From Bradyrhizobium sp. ORS 375 (GTDB lineage Bacteria > Pseudomonadota > Alphaproteobacteria > Rhizobiales > Xanthobacteraceae): DNA of 54,138 bases. The notes beneath the pieces were generated by a model. That model saw only the letters and a list, made by a program, of their open reading frames with translations. It searched no databases and had not been told where the DNA came from. The translations under genes were made by a program, and so were the position numbers. The stretch covers positions 17,646 to 71,783 of the forward strand of contig NZ_CAFI01000095.1 in the NCBI RefSeq assembly GCF_000239775.1. Reading direction: 5' to 3'. Within the stretch, counting starts at the first letter, position 1; each line of letters opens with the position of its first letter. This document shows, piece by piece, positions 16,887 through 25,256 of this stretch.

Positions 16887-17285
16887 ATGCCGCATTTCAG
16901 CATCGAATACTCCGCCAATCTCGACGGGTTTGTCATGATGGGCAACGTCTGCGAAGTGGTCCGCAAGGCAGCGACCGAGACCGGGATCTTTCCCATCGGC
17001 GGCATCCGCGTGCGCGCGATCCGCTGCGAGCACTACGCGATTGCCGACGGCAAGCCCGACGCCGCCTTCCTCGCCATGCTGCTGCGGCTCGGCGAGGGCC
17101 GCGACCTCGCGGCGCGCCAGAAGGCCGGCGAGCACGTGTTCAAGGTGCTCTCGGACTATCTCGATCCGGTGTTCGCGAGCACCAAGTTCGCGCTGTCCTT
17201 CGATATGCAGATCAACGACGCCGCCACCAGCTGGAAGCGCAACAACATTCACGACGCCCTGAAAGCGGAGGTATCCCATGGATAA
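16887..17285 (+). CDS. hpaF: 5-carboxymethyl-2-hydroxymuconate delta-isomerase
   Basis: 132 residues, matching the CHMI family length of about 125-130. After removal of Met1, Pro becomes residue 1 (MPHFSIEYSANL), the catalytic base of this tautomerase-like fold. Other family blocks are GIFPIGGIRVRAIRCEHYAIADG and DAAFLAMLLRLGEGRDLAARQKAGEHVF. It isomerises 5-carboxymethyl-2-hydroxymuconate in the homoprotocatechuate meta pathway. It overlaps the next gene, hpaE, by 8 bases, which implies coupled translation. Confidence 0.9.
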   Translation: MPHFSIEYSANLDGFVMMGNVCEVVRKAATETGIFPIGGIRVRAIRCEHYAIADGKPDAAFLAMLLRLGEGRDLAARQKAGEHVFKVLSDYLDPVFASTKFALSFDMQINDAATSWKRNNIHDALKAEVSHG

Positions 17286-18816
17286 GGCCACTCCCAAAGC
17301 CGACATCTACAAGGCCAATCTCGATCGCGTCGCTCCCCTGCTCGCGAAGCTGAAGGACGAGGGCATTGGCCATTTCATTGATGGAAAGGTCGTGCCGGCG
17401 ATTTCGGGGGCAACGTTCGAGACGAAGTCACCGATCGACAATGCCGTGCTCGCCAGCGTCGCGCGCGGCAATGCCGAGGACATCGATCGCGCGGCGACCT
17501 CGGCCGCCCTCGCTTTCAAGTCCTGGCGCGAGATGGCGCCGGCGATGCGGCGCAAGCTGCTGCACCGCGTGGCCGATGCGATCGAGGATCATGCCGACGA
17601 CATCGCGGTGCTCGAATGCATCGACACCGGGCAGGCGTATCGCTTCATGGCAAAGGCGGCAATCCGCGCCGCCGAAAATTTCCGCTTCTTCGCCGACAAA
17701 TGCACCGAGGCGCGGGATGGGCTGAGCACGCCGAGCGATGAGCATTGGAACGTCTCGACGCGGGTGCCGATCGGGCCGGTCGGCGTGATCACGCCGTGGA
17801 ATACGCCGTTCATGCTGTCGACCTGGAAGATCGCACCGGCGCTCGCTGCCGGCTGCACGGTCGTGCACAAGCCCGCGGAGTGGTCGCCGATCACGGCGCA
17901 ATGGTTGGCCAAGCTCGCCAAGGACGCTGGCATTCCCGACGGCGTGCTCAACACCGTGCACGGCTTCGGCGAGGAGGCCGGCAAGGCGCTGACCGAGCAT
18001 CCCGCGATCAAGGCGATCGGCTTCGTCGGCGAAAGCTCGACGGGATCTGCGATCATGGCGCAGGGCGCGCCGACCCTGAAGCGCGTGCATTTCGAGCTCG
18101 GCGGCAAGAACCCGGTGATCGTGTTCGACGATGCCGATCTCGACCGTGCGCTCGATGCCGTCGTGTTCATGATCTACTCGCTCAACGGCGAGCGCTGTAC
18201 GTCCTCCAGCCGCCTGCTTGTGCAGCAGAGCATTGCCGAGACCTTCACGGCCAAGCTTGCCGCGCGCGTGCGCGCGCTCAAGGTCGGCCATCCGCTCGAT
18301 CCCGCGACCGAAATCGGACCGCTGATCCATGAGCGGCATCTCGCCAAGGTCTGCTCCTATGCCGACGTGGCGCGCCAGGACGGCGCGATCATCGCCGTCG
18401 GCGGCAAGCCGTTCGCAGGCCCCGGCGGCGGCCATTATGTGGAGCCGACGCTGGTCACAGGCGCGAACCAGACGATGCGCGTGGCGCAGGAGGAGGTGTT
18501 CGGGCCGTTCCTGACGGTGATCCCATTCCGCGACGAGGCCGACGCGATCGCGATCGCCAATGACGTGCAATATGGCCTCACCGGCTATGTCTGGACCGGC
18601 GACATGGGCCGCGCGCTGCGCGTGGCGGATGCGCTCGAGGCCGGCATGATCTGGCTGAACTCGGAGAACGTGCGACATCTGCCGACGCCGTTCGGCGGCA
18701 TGAAGGCGTCGGGCATCGGCCGCGATGGCGGCGACTATTCGTTCGACTTCTACATGGAGACCAAGCACGTCTCGCTCGCGCGCGGCACCCACAAGATCCA
18801 GCGGCTCGGCGTATAA
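17278..18816 (+). CDS. hpaE: 5-carboxymethyl-2-hydroxymuconate semialdehyde dehydrogenase
   Basis: 512 residues of the aldehyde dehydrogenase superfamily. Visible are Asn175 (ITPWNTPF), Lys198 of the cofactor site (VVHKPAEWSP), GFVGESSTG, general base Glu273 (FELGGKNPV) and nucleophile Cys307 (NGERCTSSS). GPVGVITPWNTPFMLSTWKIAPALAAG and the C-terminal LPTPFGGMKASGIGRDGG are typical of HpaE. It oxidises the ring-cleavage semialdehyde to the dicarboxylic acid with NAD+. The start lies within the last codons of hpaF. The ring-cleavage enzyme HpaD that would supply the substrate is not encoded here. Confidence 0.9.
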   Translation: MDKATPKADIYKANLDRVAPLLAKLKDEGIGHFIDGKVVPAISGATFETKSPIDNAVLASVARGNAEDIDRAATSAALAFKSWREMAPAMRRKLLHRVADAIEDHADDIAVLECIDTGQAYRFMAKAAIRAAENFRFFADKCTEARDGLSTPSDEHWNVSTRVPIGPVGVITPWNTPFMLSTWKIAPALAAGCTVVHKPAEWSPITAQWLAKLAKDAGIPDGVLNTVHGFGEEAGKALTEHPAIKAIGFVGESSTGSAIMAQGAPTLKRVHFELGGKNPVIVFDDADLDRALDAVVFMIYSLNGERCTSSSRLLVQQSIAETFTAKLAARVRALKVGHPLDPATEIGPLIHERHLAKVCSYADVARQDGAIIAVGGKPFAGPGGGHYVEPTLVTGANQTMRVAQEEVFGPFLTVIPFRDEADAIAIANDVQYGLTGYVWTGDMGRALRVADALEAGMIWLNSENVRHLPTPFGGMKASGIGRDGGDYSFDFYMETKHVSLARGTHKIQRLGV

Positions 18817-18829
18817 AGGAGAAGCGCGC

Positions 18830-19702
18830 ATGACCTCCCCTCGCCTCGCCACCTATGCCGCCGATGGCTCCGTTGGCTACGGGCTCGTGACCGACACGGG
18901 CGTCGTCGATCTCTCCGCGCGCTTCGGCAAGGATTATCCGACCTTGCGCGAGGTGATCGCGGCTGGCGCCCTGTCCCGGCTCGTCGATGCCGCGGCCGGC
19001 CTCACGCCGGACCACGGCCTCGATGCGATCACCTGGCAGCCGCCGATCCCATCGCCCGAGAAGATCATCTGCATCGGCGTCAACTATCCCGACCGCAACG
19101 CCGAATACAAAGACGGCCAGGACGCGCCGAGATATCCGTCGATGTTCATGCGCACGCCGCGCTCTTTCGTCGGCCACGAGACGCCGCTGGTGCGCCCGCG
19201 CGCCTCGCCGCAGCTCGACTACGAGGGCGAGTTGGTGCTGGTCATCGGCAAGGCCGGCCGGCACATCCCGGAAGCGCAGGCGCTGGATCACATCGCCGCG
19301 CTCACGCTGTGTAACGAAGGCACGATCCGCGACTGGGTGCGGCACGCCAAGTTCAACGTGACGCAGGGCAAGAACTTCGATTCGACCGGCAGCCTCGGGC
19401 CGTGGATCGTGCCTTACACCAGCGAGAGCCAGATCGCAGACATCCGCCTGACAACGCGCGTCAATGGCGAGCTGCGCCAGGACGACCGCACGTCGCGACT
19501 GATCTTCGGCTTCCGCTATCTCATCAACTACATCTCGACCTTCACGACGCTGGTGCCAGGTGACGTGATCGTGACGGGCACACCGACCGGTGCCGGTGCG
19601 CGGTTCGATCCGCCGCGCTATCTCAAGCCCGGCGATGTCATCGAGATCGCGGCCGAAGGCGTCGGCACCTTGCGCAACGGCGTCGTCGACGAAGCATCAT
19701 AG
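18830..19702 (+). CDS. Fumarylacetoacetate hydrolase family protein (HpaG-like)
   Basis: 290 residues from the ATG at 18830, with AAAGGAGAA 8-9 bases upstream; the open frame upstream of this lies within hpaE and is rejected. The FAH core is visible: KIICIGVNYPDRNAEY, then metal-binding Glu132 and Glu134 (DYEGELVLVIGKAGR) and Glu163 (CNEGTIRDW), then QGKNFDSTGSLGPWIV and GDVIVTGTPTGAG. In the pathway it would act as decarboxylase/isomerase, like HpaG. E. coli HpaG has two FAH domains, whereas this protein has one, so the exact step is uncertain. A 2,4-diketo-acid hydrolase role is also possible. It sits 13 bp behind hpaE. Confidence 0.8.
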   Translation: MTSPRLATYAADGSVGYGLVTDTGVVDLSARFGKDYPTLREVIAAGALSRLVDAAAGLTPDHGLDAITWQPPIPSPEKIICIGVNYPDRNAEYKDGQDAPRYPSMFMRTPRSFVGHETPLVRPRASPQLDYEGELVLVIGKAGRHIPEAQALDHIAALTLCNEGTIRDWVRHAKFNVTQGKNFDSTGSLGPWIVPYTSESQIADIRLTTRVNGELRQDDRTSRLIFGFRYLINYISTFTTLVPGDVIVTGTPTGAGARFDPPRYLKPGDVIEIAAEGVGTLRNGVVDEAS

Positions 19703-19717
19703 AAACGGAAGAGCAGC

Positions 19718-21343
19718 ATGACCACCATGACCGGCGGCGAAGCCATCGTCAGCGGGCTCGTCGCCCACGGCGTCGACACCGTGTTCGGCCTGCCAGGCGC
19801 GCAGGTCTACGGCCTGTTCGATGCCTTCCACCAGGCGCAGCTCAAGGTCGTCGGCGCCCGCCACGAGCAGGCCTGCGGCTACATGGCGTTCGGCTATGCC
19901 CGCGCCAGCGGCAAGCCCGGCGTGTTCAGCGTCGTGCCCGGCCCCGGCATACTCAATGCAGGTGCTGCGCTGCTGACCGCCTTCGGCTGCAACGAGCCGG
20001 TGCTGTGCCTCACCGGCCAGGTGCCGACCGACTATCTCGGCCGCGGCCGCGGCCATCTGCACGAGATGCCCGACCAGCTCGCGACCCTGCGCACCTTCGT
20101 CAAATGGGCCGAGCGCATCGAATATCCCGACAGTGCGCCAACGCTCGTGTCGCGCGCCTTCCAGGAGATGCTGTCGGGGCGCCGCGGTCCGGCCGCGCTG
20201 GAAATGCCGTGGGACGTGTTCACGCAGAAGGCCGGGACATCAGCGCCCAATCCGCTGCCCCCGTTCACGCCGCCGCAGCCCGACCCCGACCGCATCGCCA
20301 AGGCCGCTGCACTGATCGCTGGGGCCAAGGCGCCGATGATCTTCGTCGGCTCCGGCGCGATCGAGGCACGGGAGGAGATCCTCGAGCTCGCCGAGATGAT
20401 CGACGCGCCGGTCGTCGCGTTTCGTTCGGGGCGCGGCATCGTCTCCAATGCGCATGAGCTCGGGCTCACCATGGCCGCCGCCTACAAGCTCTGGCCGACC
20501 ACCGATCTGATGATCGGCATCGGCACCCGCATGGAACTGCCGACCACGTTCCGCTGGCCATTCAAGCCGGACGGTTTGAAGTCGATCCGCATCGACATCG
20601 ATCCGGCCGAGATGCGGCGCCTCGTCGTCGACGCCGGCATCGTCGCCGATGCCAAGGCTGGAACAGCCGCGCTGACCGCCGCCGTGAGCAAGGCCGGTTA
20701 TCGCAAGACGTCGGGGCGCCGCGCGACCATTCGCGAGGCCACCGCGGCCACCTTGCAGGAGATCCAGAAAGTGCAGCCGCAAATGGCCTATCTGAACGTG
20801 CTGCGCGAGGTGCTGCCGCATGACGCCATCGTCACCGACGAATTGTCGCAGGTCGGCTTCGCCTCGTGGTACGGCTTCCCGGTCTACGAGCCGCGCAGCT
20901 TCATTACGTCAGGCTATCAGGGCACGCTCGGCGCGGGCTTCCCGACCGCGCTCGGCGCCAAGGTCGCGCATCCCGACAAGCCGGTGGTGGCCATCACCGG
21001 CGACGGCGGCTTCATGTTCGCCGTGCAGGAGCTGGCAACCGCCGTGCAATACAATATCGGCGTCGTCACGCTGGTGTTCAACAACAACGCCTACGGCAAT
21101 GTCCGGCGCGACCAGCGCGAGCGCTTCGACGGACGCGTCGTGGCTTCGGATCTGGTCAACCCGGATTTCGTCAGGCTCGCCGAATCCTTCGGAGTCGCCG
21201 CGAGCCGTGTCACGGCGCCGGATCAGTTCAGATCAGCGCTGGAGAAGGCGCTGGCGCATGGAGGGCCGTACCTGATCGACGTCGAGGTGCCCAGGGACTC
21301 CGAGGTCTCGCCCTGGGCCTTCATTCATCCGGCCAAGCCTTAG
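19718..21343 (+). CDS. Thiamine diphosphate-dependent enzyme, acetolactate synthase-like
   Basis: 541 residues. The N-terminal domain has the cofactor-activating Glu50 (GARHEQACGYMAFGYARASGKPG). The C-terminal ThDP motif runs from GDGGFMFAVQELATAV (about residue 427) to FNNNAYGN. The family spans acetolactate synthases, glyoxylate carboligase and 2-keto-acid decarboxylases; no FAD or subunit signature decides. Last gene of the hpa operon, 15 bp behind the FAH gene. This is not one of the classical hpa functions. It may decarboxylate an aryl-2-keto acid on the way to homoprotocatechuate, or condense a C2/C3 product; both are inference. Confidence 0.8.
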   Translation: MTTMTGGEAIVSGLVAHGVDTVFGLPGAQVYGLFDAFHQAQLKVVGARHEQACGYMAFGYARASGKPGVFSVVPGPGILNAGAALLTAFGCNEPVLCLTGQVPTDYLGRGRGHLHEMPDQLATLRTFVKWAERIEYPDSAPTLVSRAFQEMLSGRRGPAALEMPWDVFTQKAGTSAPNPLPPFTPPQPDPDRIAKAAALIAGAKAPMIFVGSGAIEAREEILELAEMIDAPVVAFRSGRGIVSNAHELGLTMAAAYKLWPTTDLMIGIGTRMELPTTFRWPFKPDGLKSIRIDIDPAEMRRLVVDAGIVADAKAGTAALTAAVSKAGYRKTSGRRATIREATAATLQEIQKVQPQMAYLNVLREVLPHDAIVTDELSQVGFASWYGFPVYEPRSFITSGYQGTLGAGFPTALGAKVAHPDKPVVAITGDGGFMFAVQELATAVQYNIGVVTLVFNNNAYGNVRRDQRERFDGRVVASDLVNPDFVRLAESFGVAASRVTAPDQFRSALEKALAHGGPYLIDVEVPRDSEVSPWAFIHPAKP

Positions 21344-21369
21344 AGCCGAGGGCGTTGAGCGCGGGGGCG

Positions 21370-22593
21370 TCAGGCCGATGCCTGCCGTCCCTGCAGTCCC
21401 GCCGCCGCCATCGCCAGGAGCCCGGCGCCGGCCACGAGCCAGCAGGCCACCGGCGCCCATTGCACCAGCGGCGCATAGTCCGGCAGCTTCTGCAGGCCGC
21501 CGGCGACGGCGGCGATCCGCGCGAAGGTCGCGAGCGCCAGCGCCGAGAACACGAGCCCCGTCACCTTGCCCTCGGCGCCGGTCGTCCCGATCGCCAGCGC
21601 CGCCGAGATCGCGCTCATCATCATGCAGCCCCAGGCCGCGCCGGCAATGAACTGCGCCACGATCAGCACCGTCAGCGCACCCGCAAGCTCGGCAATCACG
21701 ATCGCGAGCGCGCCGAGCAGCCCCGCGATGCCCATGACGATCAGGCCGCCGCGATGCTTGACGACGACGCTGGCGGGAAACAGCACGAGATTGAAGCCGA
21801 TCCAGAACACCGGCATCAGCCAGGGCAGATCCTCCAGCTTCGCGAAACGCAGATAGAACGCCGAGCTGTTGATGCTGAAATGCAGCTGATAGCCGAGCGC
21901 CAAGATCACCATCGCGCCGATGAACAGGAGCGGCAGTCCCCGCAGCGGCTTCGGCTCGGCCTTGATCGCCACCGGCGCTGCAGCCGGGCCGCCGGCCTGC
22001 GCCACGCGTGAGAGTCCGAGCGCTGTCAGCAACAGCACGGCGGAGGAGATGATGAAGGGCAGCCGCGCGTCGTAGTCGCGCATGATTACGCCGAGATACG
22101 GCGACACCGCGCCGGCCACGCCATAACCCAGCATCACCAGCGCCATCAGGAACGGAATGGCCGGCCGCGCCGCGTGACGCCCGAGCAGGGTCAAGGGCGG
22201 CGCGCGCAGCACTGAAGACGTCAGCGCCCACACCACGATCAGTCCGATGAAGACGGCCGGACCGGCCGAGGCCGCCACGAACGGCAGCGCGACGAAAGCG
22301 GCGCAGGATACCGCCGTGACAAGTGCGATGAAGACGCCGAAGCGGCTGGCGAGCGGCCCGATGCGATCGGCGGCGATGCCCATCGCCGTATCCGACAGCG
22401 TAAAGACTGCCTGGTCCAGCATCAGGATCAGGATCACGGCTGATGGCGCGATGCCGGCCTGCGCCGCGAGCTTGGGCAGATAGATCACATAAGTGGTCCA
22501 CAGCAGGCTGAAGACCAGCTGCAGCAGCGCGAGGTGAAGTCCGAGCCGCGTCGCCGCGGGCGCGCGCTCCTCCGCAAGGTCGACAGTCGTCAT
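21370..22593 (-). CDS. Major facilitator superfamily transporter
   Basis: 407 residues with about 12 hydrophobic segments in two halves, separated by a loop near residues 205-220 (AGGPAAAPVAIKAEPKPLRG). The MFS loop 2-3 region is present in weak form (GIAADRIGPLASRFG). It is convergent with the hpa operon, whose last stop lies 26 bp away, so uptake of an aromatic acid or sugar acid is plausible but unproven. The intracellular ends are Ala-rich. The substrate is unknown. Confidence 0.78.
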   Translation of the reverse strand: MTTVDLAEERAPAATRLGLHLALLQLVFSLLWTTYVIYLPKLAAQAGIAPSAVILILMLDQAVFTLSDTAMGIAADRIGPLASRFGVFIALVTAVSCAAFVALPFVAASAGPAVFIGLIVVWALTSSVLRAPPLTLLGRHAARPAIPFLMALVMLGYGVAGAVSPYLGVIMRDYDARLPFIISSAVLLLTALGLSRVAQAGGPAAAPVAIKAEPKPLRGLPLLFIGAMVILALGYQLHFSINSSAFYLRFAKLEDLPWLMPVFWIGFNLVLFPASVVVKHRGGLIVMGIAGLLGALAIVIAELAGALTVLIVAQFIAGAAWGCMMMSAISAALAIGTTGAEGKVTGLVFSALALATFARIAAVAGGLQKLPDYAPLVQWAPVACWLVAGAGLLAMAAAGLQGRQASA

Positions 22594-22667
22594 GGCCCCT
22601 CTCCCGCACGCAGCATAGAGCCAGGGCGGCCCATTGCAAAATGCGCGAGGTCACAGGGCGGCCGGGA

Positions 22668-23330
22668 CTACCGCGCCCGGCGAAACGTCAGGTTGATGCG
22701 CCGGCGGCCGAGCAGAGCATGCTCGCCCTCGGCAAGCGGCGCCACGCCATGAAAGGCGAGCCGCGCCGGCCCGCCCCAGACGACGACGTCGCCATGAACG
22801 AGCCGATGGCGCTGCGTCTTGTCGGTGCGCTTGAGCCCGCCGAACAGAAAGGTCGCGGGCAGGCCCAGCGACACCGAGACGATCGGCGCACCGATGTCGC
22901 GCTCGTCGCGATCCTGGTGCAGCGACATCTTTGCCCCGGGCTCGTAGCGATTGATCAGGCAGGCATCGGGGGCGAAGCCGGCAAAGCCGGCCTCGGTCGC
23001 AGCCTTGTCCGCAAGCTCGCGAAACAGCGGCGGCATCGCCGGCCACCGCGCGCCGCTCTCGGGATCGACGGCATCGTAGCGATAGCCGCTGCGATCCGTC
23101 ACCCAGCCGAACGGGCCGCAATTGGTCATCGCCACCGACATCTGATGGCCGCCCGGCGTGATCATGCGGCGGAAGGGCGCCCGCTGGATAATCGTCTCGA
23201 TCGCGGCGATCAGCTCCGCCTCATCAGGCCGCGCGAAGCCGCGCAACAACATGGCACCCGGCGCGAGCGGCTCGCGCGCAGGCCCAGGACTTCGCAGAGC
23301 GTCGAACAGATCAGCCGTCATGCGCCTCAC
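22668..23330 (-). CDS. alkB: AlkB-type Fe(II)/2-oxoglutarate DNA dealkylase
   Basis: 220 residues from 23330 (an internal ATG at 23321 is also possible). All key residues of AlkB are present: iron ligands His138 and Asp140 (SLHQDRDE) and His194 (RLAFHG), and 2-oxoglutarate-binding Arg211 and Arg217 in RINLTFR. NRYEPGAKMSLHQD and GLPATFLFGG are typical. By family it removes 1-methyladenine and 3-methylcytosine from DNA by oxidation. The start overlaps the stop of a second 2OG oxygenase gene by 4 bases (23327-23330), so the two are probably co-translated. Confidence 0.9.
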   Translation of the reverse strand: MRRMTADLFDALRSPGPAREPLAPGAMLLRGFARPDEAELIAAIETIIQRAPFRRMITPGGHQMSVAMTNCGPFGWVTDRSGYRYDAVDPESGARWPAMPPLFRELADKAATEAGFAGFAPDACLINRYEPGAKMSLHQDRDERDIGAPIVSVSLGLPATFLFGGLKRTDKTQRHRLVHGDVVVWGGPARLAFHGVAPLAEGEHALLGRRRINLTFRRAR

Positions 23331-24070
23331 TTCGCATCATGGAAGATCACGCCGAGCGTATGTCGCCGGCCGGAACGCAGCCGGCTGACGCCATGGCGCA
23401 TGTTGACGCGGTAGCTGCCGCGCGTGCCCTGCACCGGCCGATTGTGGACCGCGAACACCACGGCATCGCCCTGCCTGAGCGGCACGACCTCGGCCCGCGA
23501 CTGCATGCGCGGCCGCTGCTCGGTCAGCACGAACTCGCCGCCCTCGAAATCGCGCCCCGGCTCCGACAGCAGGATCGCGACCTGCAGCGGAAACACGTGC
23601 TCGCCATAGAGATCCTGATGCAGGCAATTGTAGTCGCCTTCGACATATTGCAGCAGCAGCGGCGTCGGCCTGATCTGGCCGGCGTCGTGGCAGCGGGCAA
23701 GAAACGTGGCATGATCCTCGGGATATTGCACGTCGATGCCCATGGTCGCATTCCAGCGATTGGCGACCGCAACGAGATGCGCATAAAGAAGCGGCCGCAA
23801 CTGCGCGATCGGATCCGGCAACGGATAGCTGAAATATTTGTACTCGCCGCGTCCGAAGCCGTGCCGCGCCATGATCACGCGGCTGCGGAAACGGCTGTCG
23901 TCCGCATACAACGATGCCAGCGTGCGGCACGCGTCGGCCGAGAGCAGTTGCGGCAACACGGCGCAGCCGCTGGCGTCGAGGTCGCGTTCAGCCGCCACCC
24001 AGTCGATCGCATCGATCCCGGTCGCGACGGCCGGATTGAGGTCGGGCACTGCCTGCTCGAGTCTGGTCAT
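23327..24070 (-). CDS. 2OG-Fe(II) oxygenase family protein
   Basis: 247 residues from the ATG at 24070. The open frame extends to 24166 but that part reads through a palindromic repeat (24086-24189), so the shorter start is preferred. Prolyl-hydroxylase-like core: His151 and Asp153 (LHQDLYGEHVFPLQVAILLSEPG), then DFEGGEFVLTEQRPRMQSRAEVVPLRQGDAVVF, and the distal His226 in RHGVSRLRSGRRHTLG. By family it hydroxylates an unknown protein or nucleic-acid substrate. The 4-base overlap with alkB suggests a shared role in alkylation damage repair. It is also often found beside alkB/ada genes in related bacteria, as recalled rather than checked. Confidence 0.82.
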   Translation of the reverse strand: MTRLEQAVPDLNPAVATGIDAIDWVAAERDLDASGCAVLPQLLSADACRTLASLYADDSRFRSRVIMARHGFGRGEYKYFSYPLPDPIAQLRPLLYAHLVAVANRWNATMGIDVQYPEDHATFLARCHDAGQIRPTPLLLQYVEGDYNCLHQDLYGEHVFPLQVAILLSEPGRDFEGGEFVLTEQRPRMQSRAEVVPLRQGDAVVFAVHNRPVQGTRGSYRVNMRHGVSRLRSGRRHTLGVIFHDAK

Positions 24071-24085
24071 AAACTTGATCCCAGC

Positions 24086-24189
24086 TGTCATTCCGGGGCG
24101 GCGCGCAGCGACGAGCCCGGAATCCATACTCACGATGGTGGTTATGGATTCCGGGCCTGCGCGCAAGGGCGCGCATCCCGGAATGACGA
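24086..24189. repeat. GTCATTCCGG..CCGGAATGAC palindromic repeat, copy 1
   Basis: Begins TGTCATTCCGGGGCGG and ends ATCCCGGAATGACG, with inner arms CCCGGAATCCAT / ATGGATTCCGGG around ACTCACGATGGTGGT. It lies just upstream of the preferred start of the 2OG oxygenase gene. Relatives lie at 28706, 31060, 36472 and 53062. Confidence 0.8.
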
Positions 24190-24261
24190 GGATGCGACAG
24201 AAGGGCCAGCGTCAGCCACCCGTTTCCTGGACGCTGTGGGTCATCGCGCCGGAACGCCCGG

Positions 24262-25059
24262 ATGAACCGAAACGCTTCGGACGGAACCAATCTTCTGACG
24301 ATGCAACGTCCACGCACCCGGCGCTTCCTCATCCTGCTCGGCACGTCGATCCTGGCCGTGCTCTCGCTCGCCGTCGCTCTGCTGCTCTACGTCGAAGCCT
24401 ACGCAATATGGTATGCCGAATATCATCTCGGCGTCCCCACTGAAGCCGAGATCGCAGCGCTTCCTGCCACCGGCCATCTTTGTCCGCTCGAAGCGGGATC
24501 GCCCTACGTCGCGCTGGCCGATATGCCTCTGCTGCTGCGCCAGGCTGTCATCGCATCGACCGGCCCAGACTTTCAGACGCGGCCCAATCTCTTTCTTCCG
24601 GCGATGGCGGCAGCGATTATCAAGGGTGACGGACGGCCCGATACCAGGATCACGTTTGCGGTCACCCGCCATTGCCTGCATGTCCGAGCTCCAGACTGTT
24701 GCCGCGGCCTGGATTGGCACATCGGAAGCACGGTCTTCATGGGCCGTCTGGAACGAACCTTGTCGCGCGAGCGTATCCTGGACGCGTACCTGAACGACAG
24801 CTATCTCGGCCGCAACGCCTATGGTGTCGCCGCCGCGGCAACCGCACATTTCGGCAAGCCTCTGGCAGACCTCGATATCGGCGAGGTCGCCCTGCTCATC
24901 GCGCGTTTCCAGATGCCAAGGCCCTCTGAACGCGACAGCGAGCGGCGCAATTTCTTTCTCGACAAAATGCTCGCCGCCGGTCTGATCGACCATGCTCAGG
25001 CGACAGCCGCCAGAGCCGCGCCGCTGCCCGCGATCTATGGCGCGCCGCGCAATCCCTGA
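24262..25059 (+). CDS. Membrane-anchored GT51-like protein lacking catalytic motifs
   Basis: 265 residues (ATG at 24301 is an alternative start). One transmembrane helix at about residues 22-46 follows a basic N-terminus. The C-terminal half aligns with peptidoglycan glycosyltransferase family 51: RLERTLSRERILDAYLNDSYLGRNAYGVAAAATAHFGKPLADLDIGEVALLIARFQMP. The catalytic motif normally reading EDxxFxxHxG is replaced by STGPDFQTRPN at 99-109, so the essential Glu is missing. The GGSTITQQLxKN motif is also lost (about 125-138). An extra segment with Cys (HCLHVRAPDCC) is inserted. It is therefore probably not an active transglycosylase. Transcription from its own promoter is likely. Confidence 0.7.
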   Translation: MNRNASDGTNLLTMQRPRTRRFLILLGTSILAVLSLAVALLLYVEAYAIWYAEYHLGVPTEAEIAALPATGHLCPLEAGSPYVALADMPLLLRQAVIASTGPDFQTRPNLFLPAMAAAIIKGDGRPDTRITFAVTRHCLHVRAPDCCRGLDWHIGSTVFMGRLERTLSRERILDAYLNDSYLGRNAYGVAAAATAHFGKPLADLDIGEVALLIARFQMPRPSERDSERRNFFLDKMLAAGLIDHAQATAARAAPLPAIYGAPRNP

Positions 25060-25126
25060 GCGGTCCCACGCTTAGCCAGGACCTTCGGATTGACGAACGC
25101 TGTTTTGGACCCGTTTTTCTCGCCAT

Positions 25127-25212
25127 CGTCATGGCCGGGCTTGTCCCGGCCATCCACGTCATCTGGCATGCTGAGAACGACGTGGATGCCCGGGACGAGC
25201 CCGGGCATGACG
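25127..25212. repeat. ATGGCCGGG..CCCGGGCAT palindromic repeat, copy 1
   Basis: CGTCATGGCCGGGCTTGTCC with inner CGGCCATCCACGTC, then GACGTGGATGCCCGGGACGA and CCCGGGCATGACGG. It fills most of the 197-bp gap between the convergent GT51-like and amidase genes. A second copy is at 42499-42585 and a half copy at 2693-2728. Confidence 0.8.
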
Positions 25213-25256
25213 GAGTGACTAAAGGCGCGCACCTTCATATGCGCTAGCCTTGTGGC

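Noticed and set aside
24071-24166. N-terminal extension of the 2OG oxygenase frame
   Set aside because: The extension translates the palindromic repeat at 24086-24189, so it is a reading of repeat DNA rather than real protein.
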